Below are positions 1-6,765 of a stretch of 17,299 bases of DNA, piece after piece. Source of the DNA: Candidatus Harrisonbacteria bacterium (GTDB lineage Bacteria > Patescibacteriota > Minisyncoccia > UBA6257 > 1-14-0-10-44-23); contig JAHFLG010000020.1 in the NCBI GenBank assembly GCA_023244975.1, forward strand, positions 1-17,299, written 5' to 3'. Positions within the stretch are counted from its first letter, which is position 1. Each line of letters opens with the position of its first letter. The translations under genes and the position numbers were made by a program. The notes beneath the pieces are model-generated. The model was not told the DNA's origin. It did not search any database and saw only the letters and a list, made by a program, of their open reading frames with translations.

Positions 1-45
1 GCATTCACATTGCAAGGGCCGCTGGTTCGATCCCAGCATCGCGCA
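1..45 (+). tRNA. tRNA-Val(CAC), 3' part, cut by window edge
   Basis: The T-arm is clear: stem GCTGG, loop TTCGATC, stem CCAGC (21-37). Counting back with a 5-nt variable loop gives the 3' anticodon stem TGCAA (11-15) and the loop TTCACAT (4-10). The anticodon is therefore CAC, which reads the valine codon GUG. The three visible bases of the 5' anticodon stem (GCA) pair with TGC. The 3' acceptor strand is about 38-44 with discriminator A45. The CCA end is not fully encoded because G follows ACC, so CCA is probably added by the nucleotidyltransferase. The 5' half lies outside the window. Confidence 0.78.
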
Positions 46-47
46 CC

Positions 48-60
48 GGCTCTACGAGCC
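48..60 (+). other. Short perfect hairpin after tRNA-Val
   Basis: GGCTC-TAC-GAGCC forms a perfect 5-bp stem with a 3-nt loop directly behind the tRNA. No T-run follows, so it is not a classical intrinsic terminator. It may mark the 3' processing end of the tRNA transcript. Confidence 0.35.
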
Positions 61-71
61 ATAATCAATAC

Positions 72-1430
72 ATGCGGATAGAACAGGATTCATTAGGAAA
101 AAAGAAGATTCCGGATGGCGCACTCTGGGGGATCCAGGTGGCGCGGGCTTTGGATAATTTTCCAATCTCCGGCACGCCGACTAACCTAGAACTTATCTAC
201 GCCTATGCTCAGGTAAAAAAGGCGTGTACTCAGGCAAACATGGAGTTAGGTCTCTTAAAGCCGGCTCTTGCCAAGCCGATTCTTAAAGCCATCGAAGAAA
301 TTTTGAGTGGCAAGCATGACGGCCAGTTTGTTGTTGACCAGTACCAGGCCGGAGCCGGGACGTCGACCAATATGAATTTGAACGAGGTGATTGCGAATCT
401 CGCCCGCCAAAGGCGGGCAAGCCGGTTGATTTCTGCTAACGACCACGTCAATATGTCGCAGAGTACTAATGACACGTATCCGAGCGCCCTGCGAGTTGCC
501 ATTGTCACTGCCTACGATGGTCTCGATGCGAATTTAAAAATTCTCGAAGATTCACTTAAAAAGAAGGGGACGGAGTTTAGGTCAATTATAAAATCTGCCC
601 GCACTCACCTGCGCGATGCCGTGCCAATAACTCTTGGCAGCGAGTTTGCGGCATATGCTAAAACAATCAGCGATTTTCGATTCGTACTTGCCCAGTCTCG
701 AGCCGCGTTGCTTGTCCTTGGTCTTGGGGGATCTGCTGTTGGTACCGGACTGAATACGCATCCGAAGTATGCCGCTCTGGCGATTCGCCATCTGAATAAA
801 AATACCGGCTACGCATTTAAAAAAGCAGCTGATCTGATTGAAAGCATGCAGTCACAGAAGCAGATCTTGCAATATGCGTCGGCGCTCAAGCTCGCGGCGG
901 TTGAAATTTCCCGGATTGCTTCTGATTTGCGGCTCCTTTCAAGCGGTCCGCACACTGGCTTTAATGAAATCAATCTTCCAGCGGTTCAATCGGGAAGTTC
1001 AATGATGCCCGGCAAGGTAAACCCGAGTATCTTGGAGTGTGTTAACATGGTCTGCTATCGCGTCATCGGCGCCGAAGCAGCTGTGACTCAGGCCGTTCTT
1101 GGTGGACAGCTCAATTTAAACGTGAACATGCCGCTAATGGCATCCGAACTGTTGCATGCCACAAACATTTTGAGTAACGTGACCCGCGTTATGGCGCAGA
1201 AATGCATACGTGGCATTAGTCCGAACATTGAGCGCAATAAAAAGCACGCGTACGCGAGCAGCGCGCTCGCCACGGTACTGAATCCGATATTTGGCTATGA
1301 GCTGATGGCCGAGCTTGTGACGGAGATGTCCGGCACAGGGGAGAGCCTGCCGGAAATAATTTTGAGGAAAAAGCTCATGACTGAGAAGGAGTTTACGAAG
1401 ATTTTGGATCCGCGCGGTATGGTATACTAA
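72..1430 (+). CDS. aspA: Aspartate ammonia-lyase (aspartase), fumarase/aspartase superfamily
   Basis: This enzyme should reversibly convert L-aspartate to fumarate and ammonia in the cytoplasm. All three conserved superfamily regions are present: TSTNMNLNEVIAN and NMSQSTNDTYPSA near the N-terminus, SARTHLRDAVPITLGSEF in the middle, and the SS-loop signature GSSMMPGKVNP at residues 308-318, with S310 in the expected catalytic serine position. The GAGTSTNMN and RDAVPITLG wording is closer to aspartase than to class II fumarase, which usually has GSGTQSNMN and QDATPLTLG. The length of 452 aa is slightly below the usual 470 or so. There is no Shine-Dalgarno sequence before ATG 72. A CATAAT at 60-65 sits where a -10 box for a leaderless message would be, but no -35 box is visible. 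A fumarase assignment cannot be fully excluded. Confidence 0.85.
   Translation: MRIEQDSLGKKKIPDGALWGIQVARALDNFPISGTPTNLELIYAYAQVKKACTQANMELGLLKPALAKPILKAIEEILSGKHDGQFVVDQYQAGAGTSTNMNLNEVIANLARQRRASRLISANDHVNMSQSTNDTYPSALRVAIVTAYDGLDANLKILEDSLKKKGTEFRSIIKSARTHLRDAVPITLGSEFAAYAKTISDFRFVLAQSRAALLVLGLGGSAVGTGLNTHPKYAALAIRHLNKNTGYAFKKAADLIESMQSQKQILQYASALKLAAVEISRIASDLRLLSSGPHTGFNEINLPAVQSGSSMMPGKVNPSILECVNMVCYRVIGAEAAVTQAVLGGQLNLNVNMPLMASELLHATNILSNVTRVMAQKCIRGISPNIERNKKHAYASSALATVLNPIFGYELMAELVTEMSGTGESLPEIILRKKLMTEKEFTKILDPRGMVY
1421..1428 (+). promoter_or_regulatory. Extended -10 promoter for the 1437 gene
   Basis: The sequence TATGGTATACT contains the -10 hexamer TATACT (1423-1428) preceded by a TGn extension. 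Eight bases separate it from ATG 1437, so transcription would begin at or next to the start codon. It overlaps the last codons and the stop of aspA. Confidence 0.5.
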
Positions 1431-1436
1431 CATTTT

Positions 1437-1706
1437 ATGGATTCATTGGTTCACGCTGATATTTTCTTTTTTATCACCTCTATTGCCGTGCTGCTTGGTG
1501 GGCTACTGCTATGCGTATTAATTATCTACGGCATTTTGATATTCCGAGACATTCGTTCGATTTCGCAGAATGTTAAACGCGAGACCGAGCTCCTAGCCAT
1601 GGACATCGATGCCGCCCGTGAGCATATTAAAGAACATGGCATGCAGTTCACCTCGATATTTGGTTTTTTAAAGGATATTTTTAGCAAAAAGAGAAAGAAG
1701 CATTGA
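1437..1706 (+). CDS. Small single-pass membrane protein, unknown function
   Basis: This 89-aa protein was not recognised. Residues 9-36 or so form one long hydrophobic segment (FFFITSIAVLLGGLLLCVLI and following). A charged, probably helical cytoplasmic tail follows, ending in the very basic FSKKRKKH. The layout resembles small DUF948-like membrane proteins, but the similarity is only general. The gene starts 6 nt after the aspA stop and has its own extended -10 box inside the end of aspA. It has no Shine-Dalgarno sequence, so it can be made from the aspA transcript or from a leaderless one. Its stop codon overlaps the first base of a strong terminator. Confidence 0.65.
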   Translation: MDSLVHADIFFFITSIAVLLGGLLLCVLIIYGILIFRDIRSISQNVKRETELLAMDIDAAREHIKEHGMQFTSIFGFLKDIFSKKRKKH

Positions 1707-1754
1707 AAAAGTGCGTAGGACTTGGCCTAGCGGCCCGGAGCGCTCACTTTTTTT
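1706..1754 (+). terminator. Intrinsic terminator after the 1437 gene
   Basis: AAAAAGTG (1706-1713) pairs with CACTTTTT (1745-1752), and the T-run continues to 1754. An inner TAGG...CCTA stem and further GC pairs fill the loop. A further T-run follows at 1760-1765. Confidence 0.7.
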
Positions 1755-1776
1755 AATGCTTTTTTCTCTAATGTAA

Positions 1777-1797
1777 CCCCCTTTTAGGGGACTTTTT
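1777..1797 (+). terminator. Second tandem terminator hairpin
   Basis: CCCC (1777-1780), a short CTTTTA loop, GGGG (1787-1790), then a TTTTT run (1793-1797). It lies directly upstream of the mraZ promoter and would insulate the division operon from aspA transcription. Confidence 0.55.
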
Positions 1798-1809
1798 GTT
1801 ATCCACAGG

Positions 1810-1838
1810 TTGACGATGTGGGGCAAAGAGCATACTAT
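1810..1838 (+). promoter_or_regulatory. Sigma70-type promoter of the mraZ operon
   Basis: The -35 box TTGACG (1810-1815), a 17-bp spacer and the -10 box TACTAT (1833-1838) predict a start near 1845, about 58 nt before mraZ. It is the only promoter seen for the whole mraZ-murF operon. One TGGGG element (1819-1823) lies in the spacer. Confidence 0.72.
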
Positions 1839-1849
1839 AGGCGTGTAGG

Positions 1850-1893
1850 TGGGGAACTGTGGATAAAAGTGGGGATAAGTCCTCAATCTGGGG
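1850..1893 (+). promoter_or_regulatory. MraZ operator: TGGGN boxes with 5-nt spacers
   Basis: Three boxes sit exactly 10 bp apart: TGGGG (1850-1854), TGGAT (1860-1864) and TGGGG (1870-1874), each separated by 5 nt. A fourth TGGGG at 1889-1893 is one base out of this phase. The pattern matches the described MraZ operator, direct TGGGN repeats with 5-nt spacers, that MraZ uses to repress its own operon. The boxes lie just downstream of the predicted transcription start, as expected for autorepression. The middle box is the one degenerate copy. Confidence 0.75.
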
Positions 1894-1902
1894 ATAACCA
1901 AT

Positions 1903-2334
1903 ATGTTTATAGGCGAATACAAGCATTTAATAGATGAAAAGGGACGGCTGGCGGTGCCGGCTAAATTTCGTTCCGATCTGTCGCACGCGGCAGTGGTGAC
2001 GCGCGGTCTGGATCACTGTCTCTATGTATTCACTGCAACCGAGTGGGAGATTATGGCGCAGAAGATAAAAGCCTTGCCGATGACTCAGGCAAACTCGCGT
2101 GCGTTTCAGCGGCTCATGCTTGCTGGCGCGATGGAGGTGGATCTCGACAGTCAGGGGCGCGTCCTGCTTCCGGATTACTTGCGCACCTATGCCGGACTCA
2201 AGAAGGGTGCTGTGATTGCCGGAGTATATAACCGTTTAGAAATTTGGGATGAAGATGCGTGGGTAGCTTACAAAACCAAAACCGAAGCCCAGTCAGATGA
2301 AATTGCAGAGCGACTGGGTGAGCTCGGGATCTAG
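1903..2334 (+). CDS. mraZ: Transcriptional regulator MraZ
   Basis: MraZ is a ring-forming DNA-binding protein that represses its own division and cell-wall operon. The 143 aa match the family length. The two AbrB-like half repeats are visible. The first has DEKGRLAVPAKFR at residues 11-23. The second has LDSQGRVLLPDYLR at about residues 80-93, followed by AVIAGVYNRLEIWD. Both carry the family DxxGRxxxP motif. It is the first gene of the operon and starts about 58 nt after the predicted transcription start. Its leader is filled with TGGGG boxes that are probably its own operator. No good Shine-Dalgarno sequence precedes the ATG, so the leader serves mainly as a control region. Confidence 0.95.
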   Translation: MFIGEYKHLIDEKGRLAVPAKFRSDLSHAAVVTRGLDHCLYVFTATEWEIMAQKIKALPMTQANSRAFQRLMLAGAMEVDLDSQGRVLLPDYLRTYAGLKKGAVIAGVYNRLEIWDEDAWVAYKTKTEAQSDEIAERLGELGI

Positions 2335-2336
2335 CG

Positions 2337-3215
2337 ATGACACATATTCCAGTTCTTTTACATGAGGTGCTAGAGGTTCTGGACGTAAAGCCGGGAGATG
2401 TAGTAGTCGACGGTACGCTGGGGAGCGGCGGGCATGCGCGAGAGGTGATAGCGCGCATCGCGCCGGGAGGAGTTTTTGTGGGAGTGGATCGCGACAGCAA
2501 TGCGATCCGTAGCTTCAAAAATTCTGAACATACTGTTGCTACGACAATTCTTCAGGCGAACTACGGCCAGCTTCCGGAGATTATGGAAACTCATCATCTT
2601 CCACAAGCTGACGCGTTACTTTTGGATCTGGGCTTTTCTTCTGACCAACTCACAGCCGGTTCATTTGCCGGACGTGGGTTTTCATTCCAAGGCAATGAGC
2701 CGCTGATAATGACCTATGACGATCAGACTGAGCCGCTCTTTGAGCAGCTGCGAGGTTTGTCTGAAAAAAATCTGATCAGCATTCTTAGTGAGCTCGGCGA
2801 GGAGACCTTTGCCCCGCGGATTGCAAAAAGTATTGTAGTGCGGGTCAGAAAGAATCAGATGCAAACAACCGGCGACTTGGTCGCGGCAGTGCTCGAGGTG
2901 GTGCCGGACAGGTACAAGCACGGGTCGATTAACCCCGCCACGCGCACCTTTCAGGCCCTGCGAATCTATGTGAACAAAGAGCTCGAGCATCTGAAGTCGC
3001 TGATCGCAAACCTATCCAGAGTAGTGCGGGTCGGGGGAAGGGTGGGAATTATTTCCTTCCATTCGCTCGAAGATCGGATTGTGAAGCAGGCATTTAAAGA
3101 ATTATCAGAAGGCAGCGCGCACCTAATCACAAAAAAACCTATAACTGCCAACGAGGAGGAGCTGCGAAGAAATCCGCGGTCCCGCAGTGCAAAATTACGA
3201 GCTATCATCCTATGA
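2337..3215 (+). CDS. rsmH: 16S rRNA (cytosine1402-N4)-methyltransferase RsmH
   Basis: RsmH (MraW) uses S-adenosylmethionine to methylate N4 of C1402 in the 16S rRNA decoding centre. The SAM-binding motif VVDGTLGSGGH occupies residues 23-33, followed by VGVDRDSNAI. The family motifs DLGFSSDQL, NPATRTFQALRIYVNKELEH and GGRVGIISFHSLEDRIVK follow in order. The 292 aa are close to the usual 300-315. It begins 2 nt after the mraZ stop and ends by overlapping the next start (ATGA), so the genes are probably translationally coupled. The RFSF-type segment typical of many homologues is shortened here (SFAGRGFSFQG). Confidence 0.96.
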   Translation: MTHIPVLLHEVLEVLDVKPGDVVVDGTLGSGGHAREVIARIAPGGVFVGVDRDSNAIRSFKNSEHTVATTILQANYGQLPEIMETHHLPQADALLLDLGFSSDQLTAGSFAGRGFSFQGNEPLIMTYDDQTEPLFEQLRGLSEKNLISILSELGEETFAPRIAKSIVVRVRKNQMQTTGDLVAAVLEVVPDRYKHGSINPATRTFQALRIYVNKELEHLKSLIANLSRVVRVGGRVGIISFHSLEDRIVKQAFKELSEGSAHLITKKPITANEEELRRNPRSRSAKLRAIIL

Positions 3216-3520
3216 CAATCGTTCAACCTAATAGATCAAAACAAATGACCAGTCTGCTGCGAGCGCTGATGGCGCTTATTGGCATTGCCCTAGTTATTTG
3301 CATTTATGTATACACTCACATGATCAAGGCTCGGTCTTCATATAGCGCTAGTGATAAGCTGGTCAGTGCACTGCAAGTCAGTAATGCCGAACTTAAAAAT
3401 AGCTATTACCAGATGATGGATAACCAACATCTTGTAAAGGTGAGCGATCAGCTCGGCTACGTGAAAGACGCCAATCCGAATTATTTGAGATTGAGCGCCG
3501 CACCTATAACGCAGCGATGA
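3212..3520 (+). CDS. ftsL: FtsL-like divisome membrane protein
   Basis: This is a 102-aa protein with a short basic N-terminal tail, one membrane span at about residues 13-37 (LLRALMALIGIALVICIYVY) and a polar, probably coiled-coil extracytoplasmic part. This architecture is that of FtsL, the bitopic divisome subunit that activates the septal synthase with FtsB and FtsQ. Sequence conservation in this family is very low, so the call rests on size, topology and position between rsmH and ftsI, the classic place for ftsL. It overlaps both neighbours by 4 nt (ATGA at each end). Confidence 0.72.
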   Translation: MTIVQPNRSKQMTSLLRALMALIGIALVICIYVYTHMIKARSSYSASDKLVSALQVSNAELKNSYYQMMDNQHLVKVSDQLGYVKDANPNYLRLSAAPITQR

Positions 3521-5094
3521 AATTTCGTTTTCTTTCTCTTATCGGAGTCACCGCGCTAATTTTTTTGTTTCTCGGATATAATTTGTATTCACTACAGATT
3601 ACTAAGTCGCTCTATTACACTCAGCGAGCTCAAGCTCAGGCGACACGTGCTGACCCGGTGCGCGATAAGCGAGGAACGATTTATTTTAGTGGTCGAATTC
3701 CGGCAGCTCTCGATAAGGATTTTTCCGTTATCTACGCCGTGCCGACGCAGGTCGGCGACGTCACCGAAGCCAGCGAGCGTTTGCGTGCGACTATCGGACT
3801 TGATCCAACAGTGACCGTGCCCTTGCTATCAAAACAAGGTGATCAATACGAGGAACTTATTGATAAAGCGAGCGACGCGCAGGTTGCGGCCATAATCGAA
3901 GCGGAGATTCCCAGTATCTATATCAAAAGAGTACTTGGACGGCAATATCCGTTTGGTGAAAGCGCTAGTCAAGTGATCGGCTTTATAAGCCAGGAAGACA
4001 AAAAAATTGCAGCTCACGGCAAGTATGGTATCGAGGCGCAGTATCAAGACGTCCTGAGCAAGGGTGAGGATGTTGAACTAACGATTGATCCGAATATTCA
4101 GAGCAAGGCCGAGGAGGTTTTGAAGCATCTGATTGATCAGTGGCATCCCGAAGGCGGTACAGTTATTGTTGAAGATCCCAAGACAGGAGCTATCGTAGCG
4201 ATGGGGAACTATCCGACCTTTGACCCCAATGATTTTTCAAAAAGTCCACTCACGTCGTTTACTAATCCGGCGATACAAGGTTTGTATGAGCCGGGGTCAA
4301 CCCAGAAAGTGCTGACTATGTCGGCTGGTATTGATGCGGGCGCCATCACACCGGAGACTACGTATTACGACAAGGGTTATTTTACCGCTGATGGCAAAAC
4401 GATTAAGAACTGGGATCTTAAGGCGCACGGCACTATGACTATGACCAATGTTATTGAACAGTCGGTCAACACCGGGAGCGTGTTTGCGCAGCAAAAAATG
4501 GGGCGCGCGACATTTTATGATTATCTCCTCAAATTTGGGTACAAGGAGCTCACCGGCATTGATTTGCCGGGTGAGATTGCCGGCCGGCTGACGCCGCTCG
4601 AGAAATATCCGCGTGATATTAACTATGGAACCGCCGCCTATGGTCAGGGTATTTCAACAACACCTATTCGCATGATCAGTGCGATTGCCGCTATCGCTAA
4701 TGGCGGAATCATGATGCCGACGCATATCACTAAGACTGGTGGAATCGGAATCGCGCGACAGGTCATGAGTGCTGAAACAGCGGCGAAGGTTGCCGCTATG
4801 ATGGTTTCAGCCGTGGACAAGGCAAAAGTGGCCGCTATTCCTCACTACCATGTTGCCGGCAAGACCGGAACCGCCTATATTCCCGATTTTAAGAAAGGAG
4901 GCTACACTGATACTGTTATTAACACCTATGTCGGGTTCGCACCCGCTTCTGATGCGAAATTCATTATTCTCATTAAAATCGATAATCCAAAAGACGCGCC
5001 ACTCGCCGGTCAGACCGTGGTTCCGGCGTTCCATGATCTGGCGGAATTTTTGCTGAACTACTATGATGTCCCGCCTGATACAACGACTAACTAA
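3517..5094 (+). CDS. ftsI: Septal peptidoglycan transpeptidase FtsI (class B PBP)
   Basis: FtsI cross-links peptidoglycan at the division septum. Residues 7-25 or so form the N-terminal membrane anchor. The class B pedestal begins with DPVRDKRGTIYF. The transpeptidase domain carries all three catalytic motifs: STQK at 261-264 (nucleophile S261), SVN at 316-318 and KTGT at 449-452. The protein has 525 aa and ends soon after the transpeptidase domain with no PASTA domains. The usual DRNG of the pedestal motif is altered to DKRG followed by TIYF. It overlaps the ftsL-like gene by 4 nt, and its 3' end overlaps the murF start by 32 nt. Confidence 0.94.
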   Translation: MKFRFLSLIGVTALIFLFLGYNLYSLQITKSLYYTQRAQAQATRADPVRDKRGTIYFSGRIPAALDKDFSVIYAVPTQVGDVTEASERLRATIGLDPTVTVPLLSKQGDQYEELIDKASDAQVAAIIEAEIPSIYIKRVLGRQYPFGESASQVIGFISQEDKKIAAHGKYGIEAQYQDVLSKGEDVELTIDPNIQSKAEEVLKHLIDQWHPEGGTVIVEDPKTGAIVAMGNYPTFDPNDFSKSPLTSFTNPAIQGLYEPGSTQKVLTMSAGIDAGAITPETTYYDKGYFTADGKTIKNWDLKAHGTMTMTNVIEQSVNTGSVFAQQKMGRATFYDYLLKFGYKELTGIDLPGEIAGRLTPLEKYPRDINYGTAAYGQGISTTPIRMISAIAAIANGGIMMPTHITKTGGIGIARQVMSAETAAKVAAMMVSAVDKAKVAAIPHYHVAGKTGTAYIPDFKKGGYTDTVINTYVGFAPASDAKFIILIKIDNPKDAPLAGQTVVPAFHDLAEFLLNYYDVPPDTTTN

Positions 5095-6319
5095 GCTGCT
5101 TGCGCGACTGACCATTGCGAAATTCAAGCCGAAGATTATTGGAGTGACCGGATCTGTCGGTAAGACGTCAACCAAAGAGGCGATTTATACCCTGCTTGCG
5201 ACGACAAAACGGGTGCGGCGCACCGCCGGTAATTTTAACGGAGAGCTTGGCCTGCCTTTGACTATAGTCGGTGACTGGTCGGAGGAGCAGCTACGACCTA
5301 TAGCTCGTGATAGTAAACATATATCGCGGTTTGTTAAAGGATTATTTTTTCTTAGAATATTTTGTATCGCTGCCGCTCGTCTTGTCCTACCCCGTTCATG
5401 GCAGACATTTCCGGAAGTTATTGTATTAGAGTATGGTGCTGACAAGCCGGGTGACTTAGCGTATCTTACTTCAATTGCCCGGCCGGATATTTCCGTGGTA
5501 ACCGCGGTGGGCGACATCCCGGTGCACGTTCAGTTCTACGAAAGTGTTGAATCGGTTACTCGCGAAAAGAGTCATCTGATTGAGGTCTTGCCTCCAGAGG
5601 GAACAGCCGTCTTAAATGCCGATGACTCGCGCGTGTTTGCTATGAGAGAGAAGACGAAGGCATCGTGTATGACTTATGGTTTTGCTGGTGCGGCACTCAT
5701 GAGGATCTCTGATTTTGAAAATCAGTATGTTACTACAGCGACCGGTGCATCAAAACCGACCGGAGCCCTGTTTAAACTTAATTACGGCGGAGCGAGCGTT
5801 GCGGTACGTTTGAATAATACGGCGGGCACGAGTCAGGTCTATGCCGCGGCCGCGGCTGCCTGTGTGGCCGTTGCTTCAGGACTCAGTCTTGAGCAGGCAG
5901 CCGCGGGATTGGCTCAGTACGTGCCGCCGCCACACCGCTTACATTTTTTGGATGGCAAGGGAGGCGTCATGCTTGTTGATGACAGTTACAACGCTTCGCC
6001 GCTTTCCATGGCTTCAGCGATCGCGGCTGTTAAGGATCTTCCCGCAAAACGAAAAGTTGCTATTCTCGGCGACATGCGTGAGCTTGGGAAGTTTTCCGAG
6101 CAGGCGCACCAGCAGATCGGCGAGATGGCGCGCGGAGTTTTTGATGTCATCATTGCCGTTGGCGAGGAGTCAAAAGTTATGAAGGCCGATCAGTGGTTTA
6201 GCGACGCCGTCTCGGCGCTTGAGCCGGTCAAGCAGCTGGTCCGCTCAGGCGACCTCGTGCTGGTCAAAGCTAGCCACTCCATCGGCCTCGACAAGATAGC
6301 TCGCGCTTTGCTACCATAA
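5063..6319 (+). CDS. murF: UDP-MurNAc-tripeptide-D-alanyl-D-alanine ligase (MurF)
   Basis: MurF adds D-Ala-D-Ala to the UDP-MurNAc-tripeptide, the last cytoplasmic step in making the peptidoglycan precursor. Residues 27-38 carry the Mur ligase ATP-binding loop GVTGSVGKTSTK. The central domain has LEYGADKPGDLAYL, a MurF-type variant of EMGADKPGEI, and REKSHLIE. DDSYNASPLSM and VAILGDMRELG mark the C-terminal part. The terminal KASHSIGLDKI replaces the more usual KGSRxxxME form. The 418 aa are slightly short for the family. The start is ATG 5063, or the adjacent ATG 5066, inside the end of ftsI. It is the last gene of the operon. No mraY, murC, murD or murE follows, so those genes must lie elsewhere. 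Confidence 0.88.
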   Translation: MMSRLIQRLTKLLARLTIAKFKPKIIGVTGSVGKTSTKEAIYTLLATTKRVRRTAGNFNGELGLPLTIVGDWSEEQLRPIARDSKHISRFVKGLFFLRIFCIAAARLVLPRSWQTFPEVIVLEYGADKPGDLAYLTSIARPDISVVTAVGDIPVHVQFYESVESVTREKSHLIEVLPPEGTAVLNADDSRVFAMREKTKASCMTYGFAGAALMRISDFENQYVTTATGASKPTGALFKLNYGGASVAVRLNNTAGTSQVYAAAAAACVAVASGLSLEQAAAGLAQYVPPPHRLHFLDGKGGVMLVDDSYNASPLSMASAIAAVKDLPAKRKVAILGDMRELGKFSEQAHQQIGEMARGVFDVIIAVGEESKVMKADQWFSDAVSALEPVKQLVRSGDLVLVKASHSIGLDKIARALLP

Positions 6320-6334
6320 GCACCATCTGGTGCT
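6319..6334 (+). other. Perfect hairpin between murF and the tRNA remnant
   Basis: AGCACC-ATCT-GGTGCT is a perfect inverted repeat. It starts at the last base of the murF stop and its right arm is the first part of the broken tRNA-Glu acceptor strand. No T-run follows. It may end murF transcripts or simply reflect duplication of the acceptor strand. Confidence 0.35.
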
Positions 6335-6365
6335 ATCGTCTAGCCTGGTCTAGGACATCGCCCGT

Positions 6366-6485
6366 CCGCCAGGAAATTCGGTAGCGCACATGCTGTCATC
6401 GTCTAGTCTGGTCTAGGACGTCGCCCTCTCACGGCGAAAACTCGGGTTCAAATCCCGATGACAGCGCTACCGAATTTCCTGGCGG
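6366..6485. repeat. Perfect 21-bp inverted repeat enclosing a tRNA-Glu gene
   Basis: The left arm is 6366-6386 and the right arm 6465-6485, identical as reverse complements over 21 bp (starting CCGCCAGGAAATTCGG). The space between the arms is almost exactly the intact tRNA-Glu(CTC), whose own acceptor stem extends the helix by 7 bp after a small bulge. The whole unit sits in the anticodon loop of the broken tRNA-Glu. Confidence 0.85.
6392..6466 (+). tRNA. tRNA-Glu(CTC)
   Basis: A complete cloverleaf can be drawn. The acceptor stem is GCTGTCA/TGACAGC with discriminator G6466. The D-arm is GTCTAG...CTAGGAC. The anticodon stem is TCGCC/GGCGA around the loop CTCTCAC, giving anticodon CTC for the codon GAG. 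The T-arm is TCGGG-TTCAAAT-CCCGA. CCA is not encoded. The gene lies inside a 21-bp inverted repeat that is itself inserted in another tRNA-Glu gene. In many small genomes a single tRNA-Glu(TTC) reads both GAA and GAG, so this isoacceptor is not strictly needed. Confidence 0.93.
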
Positions 6486-6497
6486 CTCACGGCCTGA

Positions 6498-6765
6498 CCC
6501 TTATGCGCATATTAATCTCTCCCGTGACGCAGCTCGATTTTTGCCTTGAGCGCTAGGCGCGAAGGCTAAGGAATATCGGGAATATTCCGTGCCTGAGCAA
6601 CGACGCGATCAACAAAAATCGGCGCGTCCCTCCGGGTTGCTGGCACAATGACAGAATTTCTTTGTCGCTCCTCGCTGCCATAGTCCCGCTATGTCAGCTT
6701 CGTCGCTCCGCGAACTCTGTCATTTTGCCTTGCAACGCGGGAAGATGTAATATGTGCACAAGGGT
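6498..6765. mobile_element. Small non-coding inverted-repeat element (MITE-like) or structured RNA
   Basis: The ends form an imperfect inverted repeat of about 30 bp: CCCTTATGCGCATATTA on the left (from 6498) and its near reverse complement ending AAGGG on the right (to 6764). Continued pairing joins TCCCG (6520-6524) to CGGGA (6738-6742). The direct repeat CTGA flanks the element (6494-6497 and 6766-6769), as a target-site duplication would. Inside are successive hairpins: GCCTT/AAGGC with GCGC/GCGC (6543-6566), GGAATAT/ATATTCC (6570-6588), GACGCG/CGCGTC (6602-6628), and a long one with GTTGC/GCAAC and AATGACAGA/TCTGTCATT (6636-6736). No convincing coding sequence is present. The rest of the gene-free stretch 6467-6819 is the right arm of the 21-bp repeat and tRNA fragments. 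Confidence 0.55.

Larger units (their letters stand above)
1799..1897 (+). promoter_or_regulatory. DnaA-box-like sequences around the mraZ promoter
   Basis: A perfect DnaA box TTATCCACA lies at 1799-1807, touching the -35 region. A second perfect box lies inverted at 1858-1866 (TGTGGATAA), overlapping the middle MraZ box. TGGGGATAA at 1870-1878 and 1889-1897 each differ from it by one base. Whether DnaA binds here cannot be seen from the sequence. Confidence 0.45.

Noticed and set aside
1799..1897. Chromosomal replication origin
   Set aside because: DnaA boxes are clustered, but there is no dnaA or dnaN gene and no AT-rich unwinding region, and the boxes coincide with a promoter and MraZ operator.
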